Part shown: positions 30,903 through 39,268 of the stretch, piece by piece
Position numbering within the stretch: position 1 is the first letter of the stretch
Layout: the number at the start of each line of letters is the position of its first letter
DNA from: Acinetobacter sp. HY1485
GTDB taxonomy: Bacteria; Pseudomonadota; Gammaproteobacteria; Pseudomonadales; Moraxellaceae
DNA: 64,000 bases
Direction: 5' to 3'
Assembly (NCBI RefSeq): GCF_027568475.1
Contig: NZ_JANKZG010000004.1
Span: 1-64,000 of the forward strand
Notes under the pieces: generated by a model
What the model saw: only the letters and a program-made list of their open reading frames with translations
What the model was told of the DNA's origin: nothing
Databases searched by the model: none
Translations under genes and position numbers: made by a program

Positions 30903-31991
30903 ATGACGAATTACACCACTATTCAAGAGCAAGATCGAAAACTTGATGTTATGGATCATGTGAACCAAGATCACACTAAAGAGCTATTAATGATTGCGCA
31001 AAGTTATGGCAAGAATATGGAGATTTCTGAAGCACATATCATTGATATTTTTGAAGAAGGTATATTGTTACAGGTGCGTGAGCATTCAGCGTTAAATGAG
31101 TTGTTTGTAGGCTTTGAATTACAAGGTGATTTAGAAGAGCAAATTTTATATTTGGCATACAATTCATTTGTTAAGCAAAAAATTGAATTTACAAATAACA
31201 CCAAGCAATATTTTGAAGTAACTGAAAAAAAACAAATTACTAAAAATATGACACGGCTCACCATCAAAAGCCAAAGACCGCTTCCTGAATATTATGCAGG
31301 CTATGCTTATGGCTTAATTTTAAAGGTTTTAGAAAAATCACAGCCAATTAAAACAAAAAAATCCAATAAAAGTGGACTGATTAAAAATACATTTGATCGG
31401 GGCTTTTTGTGGGTGATGAAACATCTATCAAGTCAAAAACGCCAAAAGTTACTTGAAACCATGAACAAAGATATTCGTCTTTATACATTGCGTCAGTCTT
31501 TTGGCGACCAAGAAGGCTACATTGATATTTTTACACATGGCAATAGTGCAGGAAGCCAATGGGTAGAACAGTTACAAGTTGGTTCAATGGTGGCAAGCCG
31601 TACAGAAACGGATGACAAGCATGGACATCTGCATGAAGGGCAAGCTGTCTTGATTGCTGATGAAACGGCTTATCCTGCTTTAGCAGGTATTTTAGATTTT
31701 TGGAAAAATCCACAGCCTCCAATCGTTGTTTTGCTATGTAACGATAAAGAAGATTTGAGCTATTTTGACGGTTACACATTCCCAAAAAATACAGTTGTAA
31801 AACACATTACTAGTCATGCTTCACAGCAAGGTACACAAACTCTTGAGTATTTAAATGAAGTTGAACAGATTGATAATGTTTGGGGGGCTTTAGAAAATAC
31901 ATCTGCTAAGCAAGTGCGACATTATTTGCGTAATCAGCGTAATTTGGCGAGCAAAAACAACCACATTAAAGGCTACTGGCGTTTACAGTAA
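30903..31991 (+). CDS. Siderophore-interacting protein with N-terminal DUF2470 domain
   Basis: 362 residues in two parts. Residues about 12-90 (MDHVNQDHTKELLMIAQSYG) look like DUF2470, a domain of HugZ/HutZ-type haem proteins. Residues about 105-360 are an SIP-type flavin reductase: RLYTLRQSF in the FAD-binding position, IDIFTHGNSAGSQWVEQLQVGS, and IADETAYPALAGIL in the nucleotide-binding half. SIPs reduce ferric siderophores in the cytoplasm to free the iron. It is in the receptor-MFS-SIP-MATE operon, 7 bases after the MFS gene. The DUF2470 fusion is known in some SIPs; its role is unclear. Confidence 0.82.
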   Translation: MTNYTTIQEQDRKLDVMDHVNQDHTKELLMIAQSYGKNMEISEAHIIDIFEEGILLQVREHSALNELFVGFELQGDLEEQILYLAYNSFVKQKIEFTNNTKQYFEVTEKKQITKNMTRLTIKSQRPLPEYYAGYAYGLILKVLEKSQPIKTKKSNKSGLIKNTFDRGFLWVMKHLSSQKRQKLLETMNKDIRLYTLRQSFGDQEGYIDIFTHGNSAGSQWVEQLQVGSMVASRTETDDKHGHLHEGQAVLIADETAYPALAGILDFWKNPQPPIVVLLCNDKEDLSYFDGYTFPKNTVVKHITSHASQQGTQTLEYLNEVEQIDNVWGALENTSAKQVRHYLRNQRNLASKNNHIKGYWRLQ

Positions 31992-31995
31992 GAAT

Positions 31996-33333
31996 ATGAA
32001 TATTTTAAAAGATATATCAACCCCCATTTTAAAGTTAGCACTTCCGCTTATTCTTATTCAGTTATGTCAGGCATCGCTAGGTTTAATTAATACGCTTGTT
32101 GCAGGAAAATTTAACTATCAAGATTTAGCAGGGATTGGCTTAGGAAGTAGTATTTGGACACCTGTATTTATTTTATTTACGGGGATCTTATATGTGCTTG
32201 TACCTAAAGTGTCCATGTTACAGCAACAACAAAAAAGCTCTGATATTGCACATTTATTTGAGCAAGGTAAAAAGGTTGCTTTAATACTGTCTATTTTTGG
32301 TTTTGTATTGATTCATTTGCTTGCTTTTATGAGCCCATTTTTAATTGATGATGTAAAAGTTGCTCCTATTACTCAGCATTATCTGCATTTTGTCGCTTTT
32401 GCTATTCCGGGTTTAGTTTACATGACCCTCTATCGTTTTATGAGTGAGGGAAGTAGTCAGCTTAAACCAATTATGCTGAGCTTTATTGTGCTTTTAATCA
32501 GTGATGCACTTCTTAGTTATTGTTTCGTTAATGGCGTAGGTGGGCTACCGCAATTAGGTGGTGCAGGGACAGGTTTAGCTAACATATTGAGTGCTTATAT
32601 TGCTTGTTTTACGATGCGTTACTATGTTCAGCAGGCGATTCCTGAAATTAAAAACAAAAATACAGATGCTCATTTTTCAGAGAGTATTCAAATTTTAAAA
32701 CAAGGTTTACCTATTGGAATAACATTGGTTTTACAAATTTTAGCACTTTCAACTTTGGCATTTTTTGCATCCGAATTGGGAACTCGTGTTATTGCAGCCC
32801 ATCAAATAGTGATTAATATTGCGATGGTGGTCATTATGATTCCTGTGGCAATTAGTAGTGCAACGACAATACGCATTGCCACTTTTTCTGCACAAAACAA
32901 TTTAAAAGGTCAGTACCTTACAAGTGGTACAGTGGTTGCCATGACCCTCATTTATGGAGCGTTAATGGCATTGTTACTGATGATATTTGCTCAGCAACTG
33001 ACAGGGTTATTTACTCAAGACACGCAAGTGGTTTTAATTGCCAGTGGCTTAATTCATTATGTGGCAATCTTTTTAATCTTTGATGCATTACAAACCGTTG
33101 CTTCAGGTATTTTGCGTGGCTTACAACATTTTGTGCATCCATTAGCCGTGATTTTGTTTTGCTATTGGATCGTGATTATTCCTTTAAGCTACTTAATCGG
33201 CGTAAAAGGGTGGCTACAAACCACTGCAAATATCGACGTTATTTGGCAGATTTTGGCAGTTGGTATGAGTTTGGCTGCCCTTGCAATGCTTACGCAAAGC
33301 TATCGTAAACTTCAACATACGGCTAAAGGTTAA
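31996..33333 (+). CDS. MATE-family efflux protein
   Basis: 445 residues, 12 membrane helices in two halves, each with the MATE pattern (LALPLILIQLCQASLGLINTLVAG, then GLPIGITLVLQILALSTLAFFASELG followed by AAHQIVINIA). MATE proteins export organic molecules with Na+ or H+ exchange. As the last gene of the transport operon in a siderophore cluster it probably secretes the finished siderophore or an intermediate. It ends 4 bases inside the convergent AraC gene. Confidence 0.88.
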   Translation: MNILKDISTPILKLALPLILIQLCQASLGLINTLVAGKFNYQDLAGIGLGSSIWTPVFILFTGILYVLVPKVSMLQQQQKSSDIAHLFEQGKKVALILSIFGFVLIHLLAFMSPFLIDDVKVAPITQHYLHFVAFAIPGLVYMTLYRFMSEGSSQLKPIMLSFIVLLISDALLSYCFVNGVGGLPQLGGAGTGLANILSAYIACFTMRYYVQQAIPEIKNKNTDAHFSESIQILKQGLPIGITLVLQILALSTLAFFASELGTRVIAAHQIVINIAMVVIMIPVAISSATTIRIATFSAQNNLKGQYLTSGTVVAMTLIYGALMALLLMIFAQQLTGLFTQDTQVVLIASGLIHYVAIFLIFDALQTVASGILRGLQHFVHPLAVILFCYWIVIIPLSYLIGVKGWLQTTANIDVIWQILAVGMSLAALAMLTQSYRKLQHTAKG

Positions 33334-34256
33334 GGCAGATAGCCATAATGTTGTGCAAAAATTTGTTTAAAATATTGTGCATTGCTATAACCAATTTGGT
33401 TGGCAACATGCTCTACCACTAGCCCTTGTTTAAGTAAAGATTGGGCATATTGCATACGGGTATTGAGTAAATATTTCCCGATGGTATGTCCCGTTGTTTG
33501 TTTAAATAAGCGCTTTAGATAACACTCATTAATACCCACTTGTTTAGACAAATATCGGATTGTTAACTTTTGATCAAATTGCGTTTCTAAAATAGAAATC
33601 GCATGTTGAATAACGGGTATAGGTGCCGTGTCTTGCTTCTTTTTTTGTAAAAGCAAGCTGAGGAGTTCTAAACTTGCACCTTCTACATGTAACAGATCCA
33701 ACATATTTTTGGCAGTAGGTAAGTTAAATAAATATTGAGCATGATGGTGGATATCTTTATCAGGAATATCCAATGCTTTAATTTGAGGTGTGTTATCGTC
33801 AAGAAAAAATTGGATAAATTCGTTAGATGGCTCGATTAGATCCAATAAACTTTCATCGAAATCTAAAGAAATTAAAGACGTTGGCGTATGCTCTTTTAAA
33901 TATAATGTCTGAGACCCTAATATACCGCGACGCAACAAAATTTTAGGTGAATTAAAGATATAGGTTTGATGAGTATTTTCATTTTTGATGTGATGTGTAC
34001 CCGATAATAAAATGGTAAATCCTATATTATAATGTTGTCTATTTCCTTGCATTTGTACAGGATGTTTAAGCCAATATTTACCTTTTCCGACACAAAGTCG
34101 ATCAAAATCATAAAGTTCGGTAAAGCCTTGTCCATCATCGGGATTAAAAATATTTAAATAATGATTAGGTAAATTTGAATGTGTTTCAAAGTATAGATCT
34201 CCTGTATTTTTTAAAATTTCCTTATGTGCATCAATAAATTTGGACATCCTGTTCAC
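33330..34256 (-). CDS. AraC-family regulator of the siderophore cluster
   Basis: 308 residues from GTG at 34256; an ATG at 34247 is also possible. The C-terminal AraC domain has LTIRYLSKQVGINECYLKRLFKQTTGHTIGKYLLNTRMQYAQSLL and the second helix-turn-helix VEHVANQIGYSNAQYFKQIFAQHYG. The N-terminal half is a PchR/YbtA-like sensor region. Such regulators typically activate siderophore genes when bound to the ferric siderophore. It is divergent from the biosynthesis operon and shares a region with two Fur-like boxes. Target genes are inferred. Confidence 0.87.
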   Translation of the reverse strand: MNRMSKFIDAHKEILKNTGDLYFETHSNLPNHYLNIFNPDDGQGFTELYDFDRLCVGKGKYWLKHPVQMQGNRQHYNIGFTILLSGTHHIKNENTHQTYIFNSPKILLRRGILGSQTLYLKEHTPTSLISLDFDESLLDLIEPSNEFIQFFLDDNTPQIKALDIPDKDIHHHAQYLFNLPTAKNMLDLLHVEGASLELLSLLLQKKKQDTAPIPVIQHAISILETQFDQKLTIRYLSKQVGINECYLKRLFKQTTGHTIGKYLLNTRMQYAQSLLKQGLVVEHVANQIGYSNAQYFKQIFAQHYGYLP

Positions 34257-34278
34257 TCTGCGATTATCAATTTTTTAT

Positions 34279-34293
34279 TGATAATGATTTTCA
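34279..34293. promoter_or_regulatory. Fur-box-like sequence 3
   Basis: TGATAATGATTTTCA matches the 7-1-7 Fur consensus at 13 of 14 defined bases. It is 32-46 bases upstream of the AraC start on the minus strand. It overlaps a perfect 8-bp inverted repeat (TTATCAAT at 34264-34271, ATTGATAA at 34277-34284). Confidence 0.75.
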
Positions 34294-34401
34294 TTTAATT
34301 CGGTATGATTTGTCAATATCAGACTAAAATCAAATAAAAAACTATTTTAAAACACATACTTTCCGCTATTTAAAAAAATACTCCGCTTTACTTGTATTAA
34401 A

Positions 34402-34416
34402 TGAGAATGATTATTA
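34402..34416. promoter_or_regulatory. Fur-box-like sequence 4
   Basis: TGAGAATGATTATTA matches the 7-1-7 Fur consensus at 12 of 14 defined bases. It lies 45 bases before the first biosynthetic gene (isochorismate synthase), where it would shut down the whole DHB/NRPS operon in iron-replete cells. Confidence 0.72.
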
Positions 34417-34460
34417 TTAATATGGGGCACGTTATGTCACAGCGTGATTAAGGAAATTTT

Positions 34461-35603
34461 ATGCAAGGTAAGGATAAACAGCACTCCATGCTTTTTAAGG
34501 ATAAAACGGCTTGTTTTTTTACTAAAGATTACCAACTTACTGCGCAAAATTTAGCAGAAACAATTTCATTGCCAGCAATCGATATTGATCGATTGAACCA
34601 TCAAATCATGGCATGTTTTTCTCAATTACAAAAAGAAGAGGGAACAAACCCCATTTTAATTGGTGCAATTCCATTTGATACTTCTAAGCCATCATCGCTT
34701 AATATTTATCGTGAATATACTCAACAAGAAACGAATATAAAACAACTATTAAAACAACCATTAGAAATTAAAAATAAGAAACAGCTTGTTGAGTATGCGT
34801 ACTTTGATCAAGCCATTCAACATGCTTTAGAGCAATTTTCTCAAGAAAAATTAAGCAAAATTGTGTTATCTCAGGCAGCAGATTTTGAATTATTAAACCA
34901 ACATACTGCCGATGATTTGGCTCTTCATTTAGCTGCTCAAAATCCAACAGCATATAGTTTTGTTGTACCTGTAGATCAAGGGCGTTATTTGTTGGGTGCA
35001 AGTCCTGAATTATTAATGGCAAAGCATCAAGATATGGTTTGTAGTAATCCATTAGCAGGTTCTAGACCACGTAGTACAAATTTAAAAACGAATATAACCC
35101 ATGAAAATGAACTCAAAACATCTAAAAAAGATTTACATGAGCATCAAATTGTTGTGGATTGCATTTTAAAAAATTTACAGCCTTTATGTACGTCACTTCA
35201 ATATTCTAAAACACCCGAAATTTTAACAACACCCACGATGTTACATCTTTCTTCAATGTTTAAAGGGCAAGTTAAAGATACTCGCTCAAATGCGTTGAGT
35301 ATGGCACTGGCATTACATCCAACACCTGCCATCTGTGGTGCACCAACAGAGTTGGCAAAGGATTTTATTTTAAAACATGAAGGCTACGACCGCGAATATT
35401 ATGCAGGTTTAGTTGGATGGATGGATGTACAAGGCAATGGAGAGTGGGTGGTGACGATTCGTTGTGGCTTATTAGATGGAAAAAATATTCGTTTATATGC
35501 AGGTGCAGGCATTGTAGAGGGTTCTGAAGCCATGCTCGAGTGGAATGAAACAGAAGCCAAAATGCAGACCATGCTTAAAGCCCTATGTAATCGTACAGTT
35601 TAA
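34461..35603 (+). CDS. entC: Isochorismate synthase
   Basis: 380 residues, EntC/DhbC family. It isomerises chorismate to isochorismate, the entry step to 2,3-dihydroxybenzoate. The chorismate-binding domain shows KIVLSQAADFEL, YLLGASPELLM, NPLAGSRPRS, LSSMFKGQV, LHPTPAICGAPTELA and GLVGWMDVQGNGEWVVTIRCGLL, including the catalytic and magnesium Glu positions. AGGAAA precedes the start. It is the first gene of an eleven-gene plus-strand operon. In fimsbactin nomenclature this is one of the early fbs genes. Confidence 0.93.
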   Translation: MQGKDKQHSMLFKDKTACFFTKDYQLTAQNLAETISLPAIDIDRLNHQIMACFSQLQKEEGTNPILIGAIPFDTSKPSSLNIYREYTQQETNIKQLLKQPLEIKNKKQLVEYAYFDQAIQHALEQFSQEKLSKIVLSQAADFELLNQHTADDLALHLAAQNPTAYSFVVPVDQGRYLLGASPELLMAKHQDMVCSNPLAGSRPRSTNLKTNITHENELKTSKKDLHEHQIVVDCILKNLQPLCTSLQYSKTPEILTTPTMLHLSSMFKGQVKDTRSNALSMALALHPTPAICGAPTELAKDFILKHEGYDREYYAGLVGWMDVQGNGEWVVTIRCGLLDGKNIRLYAGAGIVEGSEAMLEWNETEAKMQTMLKALCNRTV

Positions 35604-35612
35604 GGATTTGTT

Positions 35613-36242
35613 ATGACGATTAAAAAAATTGAAAATTATTTGCTTCCCAAAAAAACAGATTATGTTGGAGCAAAAGTAGATTGGAAAATTAATAAACACC
35701 GTGCAGCTTTACTCATTCATGATATGCAAGATTACTTTGTTGGTTTTTATGGTAAAGATGCACCGTTAATTAAACAAGTGATTGAACATATTGAGCAACT
35801 TAAAACATGGTGTGTTCAGCATCATATCCCTGTTTATTATACTGCCCAGCCTGCCGTTCAAGATGCCCAAGACCGAGCATTACTCAATGATATGTGGGGG
35901 CAGGGTTTAACTGCCTTTCCTGATCAAGCCAATATTGTTGAAGCACTTAAACCTACTGCACAAGATACGGTATTAACTAAATGGCGTTACAGTGCTTATT
36001 TTCGTTCAGATTTAGAACAGCAGTTAAAACAACAGCAAAAAGATCAGCTTATTATTTGTGGTGTATATGCACATATTGGCGTATTACAAACGGCTGCTGA
36101 ATCATTTATGAACGGCATACAACCCTTTGTTGTAGCAGATGCAGTGGCAGATTTTAGCTTACAAGATCATCTGTTTGCGTTGCAATATATTCATCGCAAT
36201 TTGGGTGTGGTTCAACACACAAACGATATTGTAGCTCTTTAA
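35613..36242 (+). CDS. entB: Isochorismatase (no fused carrier domain)
   Basis: 209 residues, the isochorismatase domain only. It hydrolyses isochorismate to 2,3-dihydro-2,3-dihydroxybenzoate and pyruvate. Seen are AALLIHDMQDYFVGFYG (catalytic Asp), LTKWRYSAYFRSDLE (catalytic Lys) and IICGVYAHIGVLQTA, where the cysteine of related amidases is absent, as in EntB. E. coli EntB is about 285 residues because it carries an aryl carrier domain; here that carrier sits at the N terminus of the first NRPS protein. It is 9 bases after entC. Confidence 0.92.
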   Translation: MTIKKIENYLLPKKTDYVGAKVDWKINKHRAALLIHDMQDYFVGFYGKDAPLIKQVIEHIEQLKTWCVQHHIPVYYTAQPAVQDAQDRALLNDMWGQGLTAFPDQANIVEALKPTAQDTVLTKWRYSAYFRSDLEQQLKQQQKDQLIICGVYAHIGVLQTAAESFMNGIQPFVVADAVADFSLQDHLFALQYIHRNLGVVQHTNDIVAL

Positions 36243-36253
36243 GGATCAGATCA

Positions 36254-37000
36254 ATGAATCAGCAAAAAATTGCGTGGGTTACAGGGGTCAATCAAGGAAT
36301 TGGTGCAGCGGTCTTACAACAATTAGAAGCAGAGAATATCAAAGTAATTGGTTTTGATATTGCAACCGAGAATGTCCCTTTAAAGTATCAGAACCAAGTT
36401 TATTATTGTGATATTGCGAATGCTCAACAGGTTTCTGGACTGTGTGAAACCTTACTAGATACAGCACCACCTGATTATTTTGTGCATGTTGCAGGTATTT
36501 TACATTTGCAACCGCATGAAGATTTATCTGTAGAGGCTTGGCAACAAACATTTGATGTCAATGTATCAGCAGTCTTTCATTTTTTAAAGCATTTAACCCC
36601 GTATTTTAAAGCCAAACGCCAAGGTTGTATGGTGATGGTATCGTCTAATGCAGCCCATGTCCCACGTATGAATATGAGTGCATATGGTGCTTCTAAAGCA
36701 GCATTAACCAGTTTTACCAAGACAGTTGCCCTAGAACTTGCTGAATATGGCATAAGGGTCAATATTGTTTCACCTGGTTCTACAGCAACACCAATGCAGT
36801 ATCAGCTTTGGCAAGATGCAACGGGTGAAGCGAATACCATTCAAGGAAATTTGAAGCGATATAAAGTTGGAATTCCCTTAAAAAAAATTGCACAACCTGA
36901 AGAAATTGCCAATGCCGTGATGTTCTTTTTAAGTGAAAAAGCAACGCATATTACGATGCATGACTTAGTGGTTGATGGTGGCGCAACGTTAGGGCAGTAG
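36254..37000 (+). CDS. entA: 2,3-dihydro-2,3-dihydroxybenzoate dehydrogenase
   Basis: 248 residues, short-chain dehydrogenase. It oxidises 2,3-dihydro-DHB to 2,3-dihydroxybenzoate with NAD. The cofactor motif is TGVNQGIG, followed by the catalytic YGASK tetrad residues and the closing VVDGGATLG. The length and the TGVNQGIG form match EntA. It completes the three-step DHB module entC-entB-entA and is followed three bases later by the first NRPS gene. Confidence 0.93.
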   Translation: MNQQKIAWVTGVNQGIGAAVLQQLEAENIKVIGFDIATENVPLKYQNQVYYCDIANAQQVSGLCETLLDTAPPDYFVHVAGILHLQPHEDLSVEAWQQTFDVNVSAVFHFLKHLTPYFKAKRQGCMVMVSSNAAHVPRMNMSAYGASKAALTSFTKTVALELAEYGIRVNIVSPGSTATPMQYQLWQDATGEANTIQGNLKRYKVGIPLKKIAQPEEIANAVMFFLSEKATHITMHDLVVDGGATLGQ

Positions 37001-37003
37001 AAA

Positions 37004-39268
37004 ATGAATTTAGAGCAAGAAATTAAACAATCTATTCAGCAAGTATTAGAGTTAGAAAATACCGAAATTTTGCCAAAAGATAATCTGATTGAATATGGCT
37101 TACATTCGTTAGCGATCATGCGTTTAGTAGATATCTTTGAAAAACAATATCAAAAAAAATTGTCTTATACCGATTTTGCAATGGCACCTTCAATTGAGGA
37201 TTGGATTAAGCTCATTGAACCGCAGCAAGATCAAGCATGGTTTCTAACCCAACTTCCATCATCCTCTATTGCATTGTCACAAATGCAATATGCGTATTGG
37301 GCAGGTAGACAAACTAGCCATACCGCAGCACATTTATATATGGAATTTAAGGGAAGTCATATCAATGTAGCTTCTTTAAAAAGTGCTTATCAAGAACTAT
37401 TTAAACTGCACCCCATGTTGAATGTTTCAATTAAAAATGGTCAACAGATCATTCATCAATTACGCTCAGCATCTATTAAAACGCACGATCTAAAAAATAA
37501 AACTGGCGAGCAAGCAACAGCATTTTTGCAACAATTACGTTGGGAAATGAGCCATCAACAATTAGCAATTGAAGAAGGGCAAGTCATTGATTGCCAATTA
37601 ACGCTTTTACCAAATCATGAATTTGTATTACATGTTGATAGCGACATGATTGCCATTGATCCGCCAAGTCTTTTAAAGCTGATGCAGGATTTAACACAGT
37701 TATATTTAGGTCAAAGATTAGATTATCCATTTGAAATTAATTATTTTGATTTACAACTCAACAATTCAATTCAAAAAGAGCAAGATCAAAAATGGTGGCA
37801 AAATCGCCTTGAGCAAATTTTTCCAATACCTGATTTACCTTATATTCCTGAACAAGTCAGAGAAGATGCACATGTTGTTATACGCAAAGCTCATTGTTTA
37901 GACAAAAAACAAACCCAATTTTTACAACAGCTTGCAAAACAACACACCACAACCGTTGAGGCAATGTGTTTAAGTTTATTTGCTCAAACGATTGCGTTGT
38001 GGTCATCTGAGCCTAAGTTTCGTCTTAACTTTCCCTTTTTCGCTAACTCTGCCCAAACGGTGGGGGATTTTGCAAATATGGGGTTATTAAATATTGAATT
38101 GAACCCCGAGGATGATTTTTTAACAATTTTGCGTCATGTAGAGCACGAAGTTTTATCACTGCGTAATCATAGTGAATATACAGGTGTTGAGGTTCTGCGT
38201 GATTTATCTAAGCTTCACCATCAACAAGAAATAGCTCCGATTGTTTTTACTTCAGGCTTAAATCAGGGCAAAATTTTTTCAAAAGAAACACAGCAAACTT
38301 TAGGTCAGCCTATTTGGTGTATTTCTCAAGGTCCAAAAGTAGATTTAGATGTCCAAATTGCTTACTTAAATGAACAGTTAGTGATTAATTGGGATATTCG
38401 TAAAAACGCATTTAAAGCACATGTAATTGAAAACATGTTTGCAGATTACCTACATCGTATAGGGCAATTAATTGACAAACCACAGCTAATAGAACAACCG
38501 CTTACCTATGTGATTAACAGACCTGTTCAAACACCTGCTTATCGCGTTATCAATAAATTGGGTCTAGATTGTCCCAATGAGGTTATTGGGGAGTTGTGGC
38601 ATTATAAAAACAATAAATGGGCGCAAACAGCCGATTTAGCGTATTTTACAGAAAATCATCAGCTTCATATTTTTGAAGAACCTCGGGTTTATAAAAATGG
38701 CTATTGGATAGAGGCTCAACAAATCTCTAAAAAGTTAGCTGCTATTCCATATATTCAAAAAAATAAAGTTTTTATATTAGAGCAAAAATGTGTGGCTGTT
38801 TTAGTGGCACAGCTCAATCATATTTTAGATTATCGCCCCTATCTTGAATCTAGCCTAATCCCTGACCAATCTTATTGGGTCACTGAAGAAGAATTTAAAG
38901 CACTCAATTATGACAATATTCAGCAATTTATAAAAAATCGTGACTCTATTGAATCTGAACAAAATGCACAGTATCAGCAGTCTGCGTTACAAAAAGTCGT
39001 GCATTTAATGATGTGTCAATTAATTGGTGTAGCACCACAGCAAAGTGAGTTAAATATGGACTTTTTTGACTATGGGGGTGATTCGTTATTGGCGACACAC
39101 TTTGTTGCTGTCCTTAATCGCTACTTTAAAGGATGTGATTTGAGCGTTGTTGATATTTTTTCTGAGCGTACAGTGAACAATTTAGCAATTTTAATTGAGC
39201 AGAATTTACCAAACCGAGCACAAGAAATTGCGGATGTACTAATTAAAGTGGTGGAGGGTAAAAAATAA
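37004..39268 (+). CDS. fbsE: NRPS: ArCP-Cy-(vestigial A)-PCP
   Basis: 754 residues. An aryl carrier domain opens the protein (about 1-75; YGLHSLAIMRL, phosphopantetheine Ser35). A heterocyclisation domain follows (about 85-500) with an intact DxxxxDxxS motif, DMIAIDPPS, at Asp214/Asp219/Ser222. Residues about 505-590 match only the tail of an adenylation domain (PNEVIGELWHYKNNKW, TADLAYFTENHQL, NGYWIEAQQISKKLA). A PCP with GGDSL (Ser about 694) ends it. DHB loaded on Ser35 is condensed and cyclised with a Ser/Thr on the PCP, giving an oxazoline. The PCP must be charged by an A domain in trans. The fbsE name rests on cluster order. Confidence 0.88.
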   Translation: MNLEQEIKQSIQQVLELENTEILPKDNLIEYGLHSLAIMRLVDIFEKQYQKKLSYTDFAMAPSIEDWIKLIEPQQDQAWFLTQLPSSSIALSQMQYAYWAGRQTSHTAAHLYMEFKGSHINVASLKSAYQELFKLHPMLNVSIKNGQQIIHQLRSASIKTHDLKNKTGEQATAFLQQLRWEMSHQQLAIEEGQVIDCQLTLLPNHEFVLHVDSDMIAIDPPSLLKLMQDLTQLYLGQRLDYPFEINYFDLQLNNSIQKEQDQKWWQNRLEQIFPIPDLPYIPEQVREDAHVVIRKAHCLDKKQTQFLQQLAKQHTTTVEAMCLSLFAQTIALWSSEPKFRLNFPFFANSAQTVGDFANMGLLNIELNPEDDFLTILRHVEHEVLSLRNHSEYTGVEVLRDLSKLHHQQEIAPIVFTSGLNQGKIFSKETQQTLGQPIWCISQGPKVDLDVQIAYLNEQLVINWDIRKNAFKAHVIENMFADYLHRIGQLIDKPQLIEQPLTYVINRPVQTPAYRVINKLGLDCPNEVIGELWHYKNNKWAQTADLAYFTENHQLHIFEEPRVYKNGYWIEAQQISKKLAAIPYIQKNKVFILEQKCVAVLVAQLNHILDYRPYLESSLIPDQSYWVTEEEFKALNYDNIQQFIKNRDSIESEQNAQYQQSALQKVVHLMMCQLIGVAPQQSELNMDFFDYGGDSLLATHFVAVLNRYFKGCDLSVVDIFSERTVNNLAILIEQNLPNRAQEIADVLIKVVEGKK

